Positions 43,031-52,797 of a stretch of DNA of 64,000 nt are shown piece by piece. The DNA comes from Micromonospora lupini (GTDB lineage: Bacteria; Actinomycetota; Actinomycetes; Mycobacteriales; Micromonosporaceae), in NCBI RefSeq assembly GCF_026342015.1, contig NZ_JAPENL010000003.1, forward strand, positions 930,001-994,000, read 5' to 3'. Position 1 is the first letter of the stretch; each line of letters starts with the position of its first letter. Both the position numbers and the translations under genes were made by a program. The notes under the pieces were generated by a model that saw only the letters and a list, made by a program, of their open reading frames with translations, had not been told where the DNA came from and searched no databases.

Positions 43031-45904
43031 TCAGCTGCAGCCGCTGGTGGAGCCGCAGCCCTCGCAGACGTAGCAGCTACCGGCGGGGCGCATCTTCGTA
43101 CCGCAGGTGAAGCAGAGCGGCGCGTCCGCGGCCTTGCCGATCACGGCCTCCAGCAGTTCGGTGCTGGAACCCACGCTCGGAGCCGGCTTGGCGGCGGCCA
43201 CGTTGGCCATCTCCTGGGCCGGCTGGGCGACGGCCTCGGTCTTGGCCGGAGCCTCGACCGGCGCCGACGACGCCATCGCGGTGAGTTCCGCGCCGGTGAC
43301 GGCGGCGGCCTCCGCGTCGGCCTCGGCCCGCAGCTGGGCGGCCCGCTCGCCGGCGGTGAAGATGCCCAGCTCGGCGCGGCGCTCGTAGGGCAGGAAGTCC
43401 AGGGCCAGGCGACGGAAGATGTAGTCCATCACCGAGGCCGCCATGCGCACGTCAGGGTCGTCGGTCATGCCGGCCGGCTCGAAGCGCATGTTGGTGAACT
43501 TGCTGACGAACGTCTCCAGCGGCACGCCGTACTGCAGGCCGATGCTGATGGCCACCGAGAAGGCGTCCATCACGCCGGCCAGGGTCGAACCCTGCTTGGA
43601 CATCTTGAGGAACACCTCGCCGAGGCCGTCGTCCGGGTAGGACGACGCGGTCAGGTAACCCTCGGCGCCACCGACGGAGAAGCTGACCGTCTCGGACGGG
43701 CGCTTCTTCGGCAGGCGCTTGCGCACCGGCCGGTACTCGATGACCTTCTCCACCGCGGCCGGCGCGGCGGCTGCGGTCTCGACGGCGGCCGGCGTGGTGG
43801 CCTTGTTGGACTTGGCCACCGAGAGCGGCTGGCCGACCTTGCAGTTGTCCCGGTAGATCGCCAGCGCCTTGAGGCCGAGCTTCCAGCCCTCGAAGTAGAT
43901 CTTCTCGACGTCCTCGACGGTGGCCGCCTCCGGCATGTTCACCGTCTTGGAGATGGCGCCGGAGACGAACGGCTGGATGGCCGCCATCATCCGCACGTGA
44001 CCCATCGGGGCGATCGACCGCTCGCCCATCGCGCAGTCGAAGACCGGGTAGTGCTCCGGCTTGAGGCCCGGGGCGTCGACCACGTGGCCGTGGTCGGCGA
44101 TGTGCTCGACGATCGCCTCGACCTGCTCCTCGGGGTAGCCGAGGCTGCGCAGGGCGCGCGGCACCGTCTGGTTGACGATCTGCATCGAGCCGCCGCCGAC
44201 AAGCTTCTTGAACTTGACAAGCGCCAGGTCCGGCTCCACGCCCGTCGTGTCGCAGTCCATCATGAAGCCGATCGTGCCGGTCGGGGCGAGGACGCTCGCC
44301 TGCGCGTTGCGCCAACCGAACTTGTCACCGATCTTGTTGCCCTGGGTCCACTGCTTCGTCGCCTCGCGGACGATCGCGGTGGCCACCGGGCTGGTCGGCT
44401 TGATCTCGTCGTTGGCCGCGGCGTGCTTGCGCATGACCCGCTTGTGCGGCTCGGCGTTGCGGGCGTAGCCGTCGTACGGGCCGACGACACCTGCCAGCTC
44501 GGCCGAGCGGCGGTACGCGGTGCCGGTCATCAGCGACGTGATCGACGCGGCGACCGAGCGGCCCTGGTCCGAGTCGTACGGCAGGCCGGTGGCCATCAGC
44601 AGGGCGCCCAGGTTGGCGTAACCGATGCCGAGCTGCCGGTAGGCGCGGGAGGTCTCACCGATCTTGTCGGTCGGGAAGTCCGCGAAGCAGATCGAGATGT
44701 CCATCGCGGTGATGACGAACTCGACGGACTTGACGAACTTCTCCACCTCGAAGCCACCGTCGGCGCGGAGGAACTTCATCAGGTTGAGCGAGGCCAGGTT
44801 GCACGAGGAGTTGTCCAGGTGCAGGTACTCCGAGCACGGATTCGACGCGGTGATCCGGCCGGTCTCCGGGCAGGTGTGCCAGCCGTTGATGGTGTCGTCG
44901 TACTGCAGGCCCGGGTCGGCGCACTCCCAGGCGGCCTGGGCGATGGAACGGAACAGCTTCTTCGCCTCGACCGTCTCGATGGTCGCGCCGTCGAGCCGAC
45001 CCCGCAGGTCGAAACCGCCGTCGTTCTCCACAGCCGTCATGAACTCGTCGGAGACCCGGACCGAGTTGTTGGCGTTCTGGTACTGCACGCTGACGATGTC
45101 GGAGCCGCCGAGGTCCATGTCGAAGCCGGCGTCGCGCAGCGCACGGATCTTGTCTTCCTCGCGCGCCTTGGTGACCACGAACTCCTGGATGTCCGGGTGG
45201 TCGACGTCGATGATGACCATCTTGGCCGCCCGGCGGGTCGCGCCGCCGGACTTGATGGTGCCGGCCGAGGCGTCCGCGCCACGCATGAAGCTGACCGGGC
45301 CGGAGGCGTTGCCCCCGGAGGAGAGCAGCTCACGGGACGAACGGATCCGGGACAGGTTGACGCCGGAGCCGGAGCCGCCCTTGAAGATCAGCCCCTCCTC
45401 CTTGTACCAGTCGAGGATGGAGTCCATCGAGTCGTCGACGGCGAGGATGAAGCAGGCGCTGACCTGCTGCGGCGACGGCGTGCCGACGTTGAACCAGACC
45501 GGCGAGTTGAAGCTGAACACCTGGTTCAGGAGCATCCAGGTCAGCTCGTGGGCGAAGACCTCGGCGTCGGCCGGGCTGGCGAAGTAGCCGTACTCCTCAC
45601 CCGCGGTGCGGTAGGTGGTGACCACCCGGTCGATCAACTGCTTGAGCGACCACTCCCGCTCCGGGGTCCCCACCGCGCCCCGGAAGTACTTGGTGGTCAC
45701 GATGTTCGCCGCGTTGACGCTCCACGACTCCGGGAACTCCACGCCCCGCTGCTCGAAGTTGATCGAGCCGTCCCGCCAGTTCGTCATCACGACGTCACGG
45801 CGCTCCCAGCTGACCTCGTCGTACGGGTGGACCCCCTCCGTCGTCCACACCCGCTCGATCTTCAGCCCCACGCCTGCCTTGTTCCGTGCACGGCTCGTTG
45901 TCAC
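43031..45904 (-). CDS. nrdJ: ribonucleotide reductase, class II, adenosylcobalamin-dependent
   Basis: Reduces ribonucleotides to deoxyribonucleotides using coenzyme B12, with or without oxygen. 957 aa, near-identical in layout to Streptomyces NrdJ. N-terminus GLKIERVWTTEGVHPYDEV; catalytic loop NPCSEYLHLD; substrate and thiyl region FKGGSGSGVNLSRIRSS; C-terminal CFTCGTKM...CYVCEGCGSTSGCS for reduction by thioredoxin. The Ala/Pro-rich segment at about 850-925 is a flexible linker. GTG at 45904. Transcribed with nrdR, 65 bp upstream. Confidence 0.97.
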   Translation of the reverse strand: MTTSRARNKAGVGLKIERVWTTEGVHPYDEVSWERRDVVMTNWRDGSINFEQRGVEFPESWSVNAANIVTTKYFRGAVGTPEREWSLKQLIDRVVTTYRTAGEEYGYFASPADAEVFAHELTWMLLNQVFSFNSPVWFNVGTPSPQQVSACFILAVDDSMDSILDWYKEEGLIFKGGSGSGVNLSRIRSSRELLSSGGNASGPVSFMRGADASAGTIKSGGATRRAAKMVIIDVDHPDIQEFVVTKAREEDKIRALRDAGFDMDLGGSDIVSVQYQNANNSVRVSDEFMTAVENDGGFDLRGRLDGATIETVEAKKLFRSIAQAAWECADPGLQYDDTINGWHTCPETGRITASNPCSEYLHLDNSSCNLASLNLMKFLRADGGFEVEKFVKSVEFVITAMDISICFADFPTDKIGETSRAYRQLGIGYANLGALLMATGLPYDSDQGRSVAASITSLMTGTAYRRSAELAGVVGPYDGYARNAEPHKRVMRKHAAANDEIKPTSPVATAIVREATKQWTQGNKIGDKFGWRNAQASVLAPTGTIGFMMDCDTTGVEPDLALVKFKKLVGGGSMQIVNQTVPRALRSLGYPEEQVEAIVEHIADHGHVVDAPGLKPEHYPVFDCAMGERSIAPMGHVRMMAAIQPFVSGAISKTVNMPEAATVEDVEKIYFEGWKLGLKALAIYRDNCKVGQPLSVAKSNKATTPAAVETAAAAPAAVEKVIEYRPVRKRLPKKRPSETVSFSVGGAEGYLTASSYPDDGLGEVFLKMSKQGSTLAGVMDAFSVAISIGLQYGVPLETFVSKFTNMRFEPAGMTDDPDVRMAASVMDYIFRRLALDFLPYERRAELGIFTAGERAAQLRAEADAEAAAVTGAELTAMASSAPVEAPAKTEAVAQPAQEMANVAAAKPAPSVGSSTELLEAVIGKAADAPLCFTCGTKMRPAGSCYVCEGCGSTSGCS

Positions 45905-45969
45905 GCCGTCGCCCCCCTCGTCTGCGCGGTCACCCACCGCGCGTCCTGATCTCTCGAAAAACAGTGAAG

Positions 45970-46470
45970 TCAGTTGGTACGGCCGGCGGCCTCAACCGCG
46001 TCGGCCCGGCCCTGCTCCCGGGCTCGCGCCACGGCCCGCAACGTCTCGATCTCGCGCTCGAAGTCGGCGAGCGAGTCGAAGGAGCGGTAGACGCTGGCGA
46101 ACCGCAGGTAGGCGATCTCGTCCAGGTCGCGCAGCGGGCCCAGGATCGCCAGACCCACCTCGTGACTGGGGATCTCGGCGGCCCCCTTGGCCCGGACGGT
46201 CTCCTCCACCCGCTGCGCCAGCAGCGCGAGTGAGTCGTCGTCCACCGGCCGGCCCTGGCACGCCTTGCGCACCCCGCCGATGATCTTCGTACGACTGAAC
46301 GGTTCGGTCACCCCGCTGCGCTTGACGACCGCGAGGACCGCCTCCTCGACCGTGGTGAACCGCTTGCCGCACTCCGGGCAGGAGCGTCGCCGCCGGATGA
46401 GTTGGCCGTCGTCGGCCTCCCGCGAGTCGACCACCCGGGAGTCGGCGTGCCGGCAGTACGGACACCGCAT
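45970..46470 (-). CDS. nrdR: transcriptional repressor NrdR
   Basis: A 166-aa zinc-ribbon/ATP-cone repressor of ribonucleotide reductase genes. CPYC (3-6) and CPEC (31-34) form the ribbon. The ATP-cone follows (VVKRSGVTEPFSRTKIIGGV), ending with YLRFASVYRSFDSLADFE. It is the first gene of an nrdR-nrdJ operon, so it should repress its own unit when dATP is high. ATG at 46470; divergent from lexA. Confidence 0.97.
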   Translation of the reverse strand: MRCPYCRHADSRVVDSREADDGQLIRRRRSCPECGKRFTTVEEAVLAVVKRSGVTEPFSRTKIIGGVRKACQGRPVDDDSLALLAQRVEETVRAKGAAEIPSHEVGLAILGPLRDLDEIAYLRFASVYRSFDSLADFEREIETLRAVARAREQGRADAVEAAGRTN

Positions 46471-47066
46471 CGCCCAACCTCCAAAAGATCATGATCAACC
46501 GCGGACGCGACCGGGCGCTCCCGGACACGGCTCGCCACGACGGCGCCACCCTCTGGCGACGGCCGCCGTGATCGACGTTACGGGAGTGCGGTCGGTAGTC
46601 GAACCCAACCTGTAGGCAACTTACGCCCGTGTCACTACTACATCTAGGGGTTGACCGTATGTCGCCGGCGAACCCGGGTCAAGTTGGTGGGCGTGTCCGG
46701 CGCGTCACGGACCATCCGGTCATCCACGCCCCCCGCTCCACCGCAGAACCAACGCCGGGGAGCCGACCCGGTTACCGGCCACACGGCCGGACCACCCCGG
46801 AAAAAAGCCACCGATCGAACACCCGTGCTATCCGACGTACCATTTATCAGAACATCCGTACGACCGGAGCGGTTTTTCACCCCGACACGCCGGTGAGAGG
46901 TCGTACAGATGTTTGAAAATGACCGATCTCACCTATACGGTCAGGAACAACCGGGCGCGATGGATCTTCACCAAACCCGGCGACGCACCACCCGAGTTCC
47001 ATCCGTGGCACCACCGCACGCACCACGAGCCGACGAGGCACCCAGCGCCGACCAGGGAGGACGGAC
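46471..47066. other. 596-bp divergent control region nrdR/lexA
   Basis: No gene recognised. Contains a candidate LexA box (46901-46916) and weaker half-matches at 46815-46830 and 46849-46864. ACTACATCTAG at 46636-46646 vaguely recalls an NrdR box but is too degenerate to call. No B12 box is visible, so nrdJ seems not to be under a cobalamin riboswitch here. Confidence 0.5.
46901..46916 (+). promoter_or_regulatory. candidate SOS (LexA) box upstream of lexA
   Basis: TCGTACAGATGTTTGA matches the actinobacterial SOS consensus TCGAAC-N4-GTTCGA style at 12 of 16 positions. It lies 150 bp upstream of the lexA start, the expected place for autorepression. Confidence 0.5.
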
Positions 47067-47852
47067 GTGACCGAGGACCGGGCCAGCCGGCCGAAGAGCC
47101 CGCAGCAGATCACCGAGGCGGGCCCGCCAGCCACCCGACGCCGCAGCGCCGCGCGCAGCCGGACGGGTCAGCCCGCCGTGCGCCCGGTCACTCCGGTGGT
47201 CAGCGCCTTCCCCGACCCGGCGACGGTCGACCTGACCGCCCGCCAGCGCCGCATCCTGGAGTTCATCCGCACCTGGGTGGAGCGGCACGGCTACCCGCCG
47301 AGCGTCCGGGAGATCGGCGAGGCGGTCGGCCTGGTGTCGCCGTCGAGCGTCGCCTACCAGCTCAAGGAGCTGGAGAAGAAGGGCTTCCTGCGCCGCGACC
47401 CCAACCGGCCGCGCGCGGTGGACGTCCGGGCCCCCAGCGAGGCCATCGACGACGAGTTGTCCCGCGCCCAACGACCCACCCCGGCGTACGTGCCGATGCT
47501 CGGCCGCATCGCCGCCGGTGGGCCGATCCTCGCCGAGCAGGCGGTGGAGGACATCTTCCCCCTCCCCCGCGAGCTGGTGGGTGAGGGCGAGGTGTTCATG
47601 CTCCAGGTCAAGGGTGACTCGATGCTCGACGCCGCGATCTGCGACGGTGACTGGGTGGTCGTCCGGCAGCAGCCGACGGCCGACTCGGGCGAGATCGTGG
47701 CCGCCATGCTCGACGGCGAGGCGACAGTCAAGACCTACCGGCGACGCGACGGGCACGTGTGGCTGATGCCGCAGAACCCGGCCTTCGACCCGATCCCCGG
47801 TGACGACGCCACCATCATGGGCCGGGTCGTGGCGGTGCTCCGCCGAATCTGA
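47067..47852 (+). CDS. lexA: LexA repressor
   Basis: The SOS response repressor/autoprotease, 261 aa. A variable N-terminal extension of about 55 residues (RRRSAARSRTGQ) precedes the HTH (PPSVREIGEAVGLVSPSSV). The cleavage region GRIAAGGP, catalytic Ser in KGDSMLDAAI and Lys in GEATVKTYRR are all present. GTG at 47067 follows GGGAGGACGG; a shorter protein starting nearer the HTH is conceivable. Hairpin follows at 47864-47893. Confidence 0.96.
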   Translation: MTEDRASRPKSPQQITEAGPPATRRRSAARSRTGQPAVRPVTPVVSAFPDPATVDLTARQRRILEFIRTWVERHGYPPSVREIGEAVGLVSPSSVAYQLKELEKKGFLRRDPNRPRAVDVRAPSEAIDDELSRAQRPTPAYVPMLGRIAAGGPILAEQAVEDIFPLPRELVGEGEVFMLQVKGDSMLDAAICDGDWVVVRQQPTADSGEIVAAMLDGEATVKTYRRRDGHVWLMPQNPAFDPIPGDDATIMGRVVAVLRRI

Positions 47853-47863
47853 CCGGCCGGCGG

Positions 47864-47893
47864 GCGGGTGAGTGGTCTACCGCGCTCACCCGC
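47864..47893. terminator. hairpin between lexA and convergent secreted protein gene
   Basis: GCGGGTGAG (47864-47872) pairs with CTCACCCGC (47885-47893), 12-nt loop. Confidence 0.5.
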
Positions 47894-47922
47894 GCCGCCC
47901 GACCGATCAGGCGCTGCCCGCG

Positions 47923-49623
47923 TCAGTAGCGGTCGCCCCGGTGGCCACGGCCGCCCCCGGGATACTGCTCGTACGGGTCGCCGGGCGTGTCGCCGTCCCG
48001 CCTGCGGGCGGGCCGTTGGTCGCGGTAGTCCGGTTCCTGCCCACCACGCCGTGGCGGCTCGGCACGACCCCCGCCGGGCTGGCCGCCACCACCGCCGTAC
48101 ACACCGTTGCCGGGTCGACCACCGGCACCCGCCGGACGGCCGCCGCTCCCGGGACCCGTCGGGCGACCCCCACCGCCCGCGCCTGCCGGACGGCCGCCGC
48201 CAGCGCCGCCGTACACACCGCCACCGGCCGGAGCGGCACCACCGCGACCGCCCGGACGGCCGGGGCCGTAGCCGCCACCCTCACCGCCCGGTGGGCGTGC
48301 ACCGCCGCCGTAGACGGCACCTCCGGCGGGAGCGGCGCCGCCCCGACCGGGGCCGCCGCCGTAGACGCCGCCACCGGCCGCCGCGCCGCCGTAGACGCCG
48401 GGGGCCGGACGGCCTCCGGTGCCCGGTACGACGCCGTCGGAGGGAGAGCCACGCCTGTCGTCCGGGTCGACATCCGAGCCCGACCCGTCGGCCGGCTCGG
48501 CGGCCGGTGGCCGGCGGCGGGCCCGCAGGATGCCGACGATTCCGGCGCCGACGAGCAGCAGACCGAGGACGCCGACCCCGCCCACGAGGTAGGTGATGTC
48601 GTCGAAACTGAGCCCGTCGACCCAGGACTTCCCGGCGGCCGGCTTGGCACCCCCGGGAGCGGCCACGGCCGCCGCCACGCTCGTGGACGGCGTGTAGCTC
48701 AGGATGTCGACCGGCTCGTCAGCGGTGAGCTGCCCGCCGTCGGAGACGGTGACGAAGGTCTTCCCGTCCGAGGTGTAGGAGATCGCCTCACCGAACGGAT
48801 CGGCCAGTGGCGTCACCCGCGGCTTGCCGGTGGTGAGCGCCTCGACGATGTTGCCGCCGGTCACGTCGTACTCGAAGGCGTCCGCGTACGTCCGGATGAC
48901 GACGCGGCTGCCGTCCGGCGATCGGGCGGCCCCGGTGACCGCGGACCGCCCGTACACGCTGAGCGGGTTCTCGGTAGTGGTCTTCGGCAGCTTGATCTCG
49001 CCGACCTTCTTCATCGGCACCGGCGCGGTGTCGCCGTTCTTCAGCTTCGCCGTCGGAGTGAAGATCTCCGAGTCGCCGCTCGCCACCTTGGTGATGATCA
49101 GCGGGAGGCCGTCGGCCCCCACCAGCAACGCCTCCGCGTCGTGCGGCTTGGCCTCGGGATAGGAGAGCCGGTGCAGCACGGGCTGCTTGCTGCCGTTGAT
49201 CGGCATGGTCCAGACCGCGATCCGCGACCGCCGCTCCTTGCTGCTGGTGTTGTCGCCGATGTCACCGATCCACAGGGTGTCGCCCTTCGGCGACACGGCC
49301 AGGTCCTCGGTGTCGAACGGCCCCTGGCCCGAGTAGCGGACCGGCTCCTTGACGACCTTGCACTTGCTGTCGAGGAAGAAGATCCGCTTGCGCGCCTCAA
49401 CGTCGGTGCCGTCGTTGATGACGATGTAGCCGCTCTTGGTCGCCACCAACCCGGACAGCTCCCGCAGCCGCTCGTCGGCGACCGTGCAGCGCTTCTTGCC
49501 GGGGGTGGCGGCGGGCGGCTGGGATGATCCGGGAGCGGGAGCGGCAACTGCTACTCCGGCCAGCGCCACGGTTGCCCCGAGCAGGCCGAGGGCAACCGTG
49601 ACCGAGGAAACAACGCGGCGCAT
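47923..49623 (-). CDS. secreted, membrane-anchored beta-propeller-like protein with Gly-rich tail
   Basis: A 566-aa exported protein. Signal peptide 1-28 (VVSSVTVALGLLGATVALAG). An extracellular domain of about 300 residues follows with repeated beta motifs (SGLVATKSGYIVINDG, DTEDLAVSPKGDTLWIGDIG), propeller-like. A transmembrane helix comes next (YLVGGVGVLGLLLVGAGIVG, about 352-371), then a cytoplasmic Gly/Pro/Arg-rich low-complexity tail with repeated GGVYGG units. I do not know its function. The tail resembles phase-separating or cell-wall-associated tails (speculative). ATG at 49623. Confidence 0.8.
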   Translation of the reverse strand: MRRVVSSVTVALGLLGATVALAGVAVAAPAPGSSQPPAATPGKKRCTVADERLRELSGLVATKSGYIVINDGTDVEARKRIFFLDSKCKVVKEPVRYSGQGPFDTEDLAVSPKGDTLWIGDIGDNTSSKERRSRIAVWTMPINGSKQPVLHRLSYPEAKPHDAEALLVGADGLPLIITKVASGDSEIFTPTAKLKNGDTAPVPMKKVGEIKLPKTTTENPLSVYGRSAVTGAARSPDGSRVVIRTYADAFEYDVTGGNIVEALTTGKPRVTPLADPFGEAISYTSDGKTFVTVSDGGQLTADEPVDILSYTPSTSVAAAVAAPGGAKPAAGKSWVDGLSFDDITYLVGGVGVLGLLLVGAGIVGILRARRRPPAAEPADGSGSDVDPDDRRGSPSDGVVPGTGGRPAPGVYGGAAAGGGVYGGGPGRGGAAPAGGAVYGGGARPPGGEGGGYGPGRPGGRGGAAPAGGGVYGGAGGGRPAGAGGGGRPTGPGSGGRPAGAGGRPGNGVYGGGGGQPGGGRAEPPRRGGQEPDYRDQRPARRRDGDTPGDPYEQYPGGGRGHRGDRY

Positions 49624-49673
49624 TCGGCCAGTGTCGCATGCCGCGCGTTTCCGGTGGATGACGCCGGGGCCGC

Positions 49674-51128
49674 TCAGGGCCGGCTGCCGACCGCCTGGCC
49701 CTCCCGCGCGACGTCGAACGGCGCCAGCTCGGCGGCGAGCGCCGCACTGACCCGGACGTGCAGCAGGGTGCCCTCCGGCAGGTGCGACGTGCTGAGCACC
49801 TCGCCGGTGCGGTGCACGCGGGACACCAGGTCGCCGCGGTCGTACGGCAGGACGGCCCGGACCTCCACGGCGGGTTGCGGCAGCCGCTCCTCGATCGCCG
49901 CCCGCAGGGCGTCGATCCCCCGCCCCGAGTACGCCGAGACGAAGATCGCCTCCGGCCAGAGGCGCTTGAGCCGCAGCAGCGCGTCCTCGTCGGCCGCGTC
50001 GGTCTTGTTGACCACAAGCAGCTCGGGGAGCCGGTCCGCGCCCACCTCGGCGAGCACCTCGTGCACCGCCCGGACCTGCTCCTCCGGATCCGGGTGGGTG
50101 CCGTCGACGACGTGCACCACCAGATCCGCCTCCGCGACCTCCTCAAGCGTCGAGCGGAACGCCTCGACGATCTGGTGCGGCAGGTGCCGGACGAAGCCGA
50201 CAGTGTCGGAGAGCGTGTAGAGCCGCCCGTCCGAGGTGGTGGCCTTGCGGGTGGTCGGGTCGAGCGTCGCGAAGAGCGCGTTCTCCACCAGCACGCCCGC
50301 GCCGGTCAGCCGGTTGAGCAGGCTGGACTTGCCGGCGTTCGTGTAGCCGGCGATGGCCACGGCGGGCACGGAGTTGCGGGTACGGCGGGCGCGCTTGGTG
50401 ACGCGTACCGTGCGCATGCTCTTGATCTCGCGGCGCAGCCGGGAGATGCGGTGGCGGATGCGCCGTCTGTCGGTCTCCAGCTTGGTCTCACCGGGACCAC
50501 GCACACCCACGCCGCCGCCGGCGCCGCCGCCACGGCCGGAACCACCGGTCTGCCGGGAGAGCGTCTCACCCCAACCGCGTAGCCGGGGCAGCAGGTATTG
50601 CAGCTGGGCCAGCTCGACCTGCGCCTTGCCTTCCTTGCTCTTGGCGTGCTGGGCGAAGATGTCGAGGATCAGCGCCGTGCGGTCGACAACCTTGACCTTG
50701 GTGCGCTGCTCCAGGTTGCGCAGCTGCGACGGGGACAGCTCACCGTCGCAGATGACCGTGTCGGCGCCGGTGGAGAGCACCACCGCGCCCAGATCGTCGA
50801 CCTTGCCGCGGCCGATGTAGGTGGCCGGGTCGGGTCGGGTACGACGCTGGATCAGCCCTTCGAGCACCTGGGAGCCCGCGGTCTCGGCCAGCGCGGCCAG
50901 CTCGGTGAGGGAATTCTCGGCGTCGGTCACCGTGCCCTCGGTCCAGACGCCCACCAGGACGACCCGCTCCAGCCGCAGCTGGCGGTATTCCACCTCGGTG
51001 ACGTCGGAGAGCTCGGTTGACAGGCCCGGGACGCGTCGCAGGGACTGTCGCTCCGACAGTTCCATCTCGCCGGTGGTGACGTCGTCGAACTCGTCCTCGA
51101 CGGGGACGAAGCTCTCCTGGTCTCGCAA
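49674..51128 (-). CDS. hflX: ribosome-associated GTPase HflX
   Basis: A 484-aa GTPase that splits stalled 70S ribosomes. The N-terminal HflX domain (YIGRGKVDDL; VICDGELSPSQLRNLE) is followed by a helical linker with a glycine loop (GRGGGAGGGVGVRGPGETKLE). The G domain has GYTNAGKSSLLN (G1), DTVGFVRHLP (G3) and VVNKTD (G4). TTG at 51128 is chosen because CAGGAG precedes it by 6 bp; an in-frame ATG at 51173 without a ribosome site is the alternative. Confidence 0.95.
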   Translation of the reverse strand: MRDQESFVPVEDEFDDVTTGEMELSERQSLRRVPGLSTELSDVTEVEYRQLRLERVVLVGVWTEGTVTDAENSLTELAALAETAGSQVLEGLIQRRTRPDPATYIGRGKVDDLGAVVLSTGADTVICDGELSPSQLRNLEQRTKVKVVDRTALILDIFAQHAKSKEGKAQVELAQLQYLLPRLRGWGETLSRQTGGSGRGGGAGGGVGVRGPGETKLETDRRRIRHRISRLRREIKSMRTVRVTKRARRTRNSVPAVAIAGYTNAGKSSLLNRLTGAGVLVENALFATLDPTTRKATTSDGRLYTLSDTVGFVRHLPHQIVEAFRSTLEEVAEADLVVHVVDGTHPDPEEQVRAVHEVLAEVGADRLPELLVVNKTDAADEDALLRLKRLWPEAIFVSAYSGRGIDALRAAIEERLPQPAVEVRAVLPYDRGDLVSRVHRTGEVLSTSHLPEGTLLHVRVSAALAAELAPFDVAREGQAVGSRP

Positions 51129-51313
51129 GCGGTTCTCCTGTCCGAAATGATGAGTAGAACGTAATCCTGACATGACACAACGCCGAACGCACCTGCTATA
51201 TGCCCGTGCCGAACGTCGCCAAAAGTGGGGGCGAATACCGGTCGACCTCGACAACCCGGTAGAAATGCTCAGGCGGCGGCCGACCGGCCGCACAGCCGTG
51301 ACGGAGGGACCCC

Positions 51314-52780
51314 GTGGCCATCACCCGACTGCCGAGCGCCGGATTTTCGATCACGATCCGGATCGCCGTTACCGCGGACGCGTCCTCGATCGGCCGGCTC
51401 ACCACCTCCGTCGGCGAGGCCGGGGCGATCGTCACGGCGCTGGACGTGGTGGACTCGGACCCGACCCACGTGATCGTGGACCTGACCTGCGACACCGCCG
51501 ACGCCGGTCACGCCGACCAGGTGGTCGAGGCGCTGACCGCGCTGGACGGCGTGGACGTGCGCAAGGTGTCGGACCGCACGTTCCTCCTGCACCTCGGCGG
51601 CAAGATCGAGGTGACCTCCAAGGTCGCGCTGCGCAACCGTGACGAGCTGTCCCGGGCGTACACCCCGGGGGTGGCCCGGGTCTGCATGGCGATCGCCGAG
51701 AACCCGGCGGACGCCCGACGGCTGACGATCAAGCGCAACACCGTCGCGGTGGTCAGCGACGGCTCGGCGGTGCTCGGGCTGGGCAACCTGGGCCCGGCCG
51801 CGTCGCTGCCGGTGATGGAGGGCAAGGCCGCGCTGTTCAAGCGCTTCGGCGGCGTGGACGCCTGGCCGGTCGTGCTCGACACGCAGGACACCGACGAGAT
51901 CGTGCAGATCGTCAAGGCGATCGCGCCCGCGTACGGCGGGATCAACCTGGAGGACATCGCCGCGCCGCGCTGCTTCGAGATCGAGGCCCGGCTGCGCGAG
52001 GCGCTGGACATCCCGGTCTTCCACGACGATCAGCACGGCACCGCGATCTGCGTGCTTGCCGCGCTTACCAACGCGCTGCGCGTCGTGGGCAAGCAGCTCG
52101 CGGACGTACGTGTGGTCGTCTCCGGCGCCGGCGCGGCCGGCACCGCGATCATGAAGCTGCTGCTGCGCCAGGGCGTCGGCGACATCATCGCGTACGACCG
52201 CCAGGGCGCCCTGCACCGCGGGCTGACCGACCTCAACCCGGCGTGGCAGTGGCTGGCGGAGAACACCAACAAGGAGAACTACGCGGGTGACCTGCCCGGC
52301 GCGATCCGGGGCGCCGACGTGTTCATCGGGGTCAGCGCGCCGAACCTGCTCACCGGGGACGACATCGCGCAGATGGCGAAGGACTCGATCGTCTTCGCGC
52401 TTGCCAACCCGGACCCGGAGGTCGACCCGCGGGAGGCGCGCAAGTACGCCGCGGTGGTCGCCACCGGCCGCTCGGACCAGCCGAACCAGATCAACAACGT
52501 GCTCGCCTTCCCGGGCGTGTTCCGCGGGATGCTCGACGCGCACGCCGAGGAGTTCACCGAGGAGATGGCGATCGCGGCGGCCCGGGCCATCGCCGACGTC
52601 GTCGGTGAGGACAAGATCAACCCGACGGTGATCGTGCCGAGCGTCTTCGACTCGCGGGTCGCCCCGGCGGTCGCCGCCGCCGTCCGCGCCGCCGCACACA
52701 ACCCGAGCCCGCTGCCGGCAGCCGACCCGGGCCCGTCCGACCTCCCCGAGATCGCCGCCAACGCAAGCGCCACCCCGTAA
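51314..52780 (+). CDS. NAD-dependent malic enzyme with N-terminal ACT domain
   Basis: Decarboxylates malate to pyruvate, 488 aa. Residues about 10-85 are an ACT-like regulatory domain (FSITIRIAVTADASSIGRL). The malic domain has SRAYTPGVARVCMAI and FHDDQHGTAICV, and the NAD-binding fold has VVVSGAGAAGTAIMKLLL. The ACT domain implies amino-acid or metabolite control. GTG at 51314, GGAGGGAC upstream. Faces dapF across a long perfect inverted repeat. Confidence 0.93.
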   Translation: MAITRLPSAGFSITIRIAVTADASSIGRLTTSVGEAGAIVTALDVVDSDPTHVIVDLTCDTADAGHADQVVEALTALDGVDVRKVSDRTFLLHLGGKIEVTSKVALRNRDELSRAYTPGVARVCMAIAENPADARRLTIKRNTVAVVSDGSAVLGLGNLGPAASLPVMEGKAALFKRFGGVDAWPVVLDTQDTDEIVQIVKAIAPAYGGINLEDIAAPRCFEIEARLREALDIPVFHDDQHGTAICVLAALTNALRVVGKQLADVRVVVSGAGAAGTAIMKLLLRQGVGDIIAYDRQGALHRGLTDLNPAWQWLAENTNKENYAGDLPGAIRGADVFIGVSAPNLLTGDDIAQMAKDSIVFALANPDPEVDPREARKYAAVVATGRSDQPNQINNVLAFPGVFRGMLDAHAEEFTEEMAIAAARAIADVVGEDKINPTVIVPSVFDSRVAPAVAAAVRAAAHNPSPLPAADPGPSDLPEIAANASATP

Positions 52781-52797
52781 CGCGCGAACCGCCCACC

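Noticed and set aside
42857..45949. 1030-codon open frame on the plus strand opposite nrdJ
   Set aside because: It is the antisense shadow of nrdJ, caused by high G+C codon bias; composition (HRG, VDG-rich) has no family character.
46471..47066. Cobalamin riboswitch upstream of nrdR-nrdJ
   Set aside because: No B12-box-like conserved segment was found on either strand.
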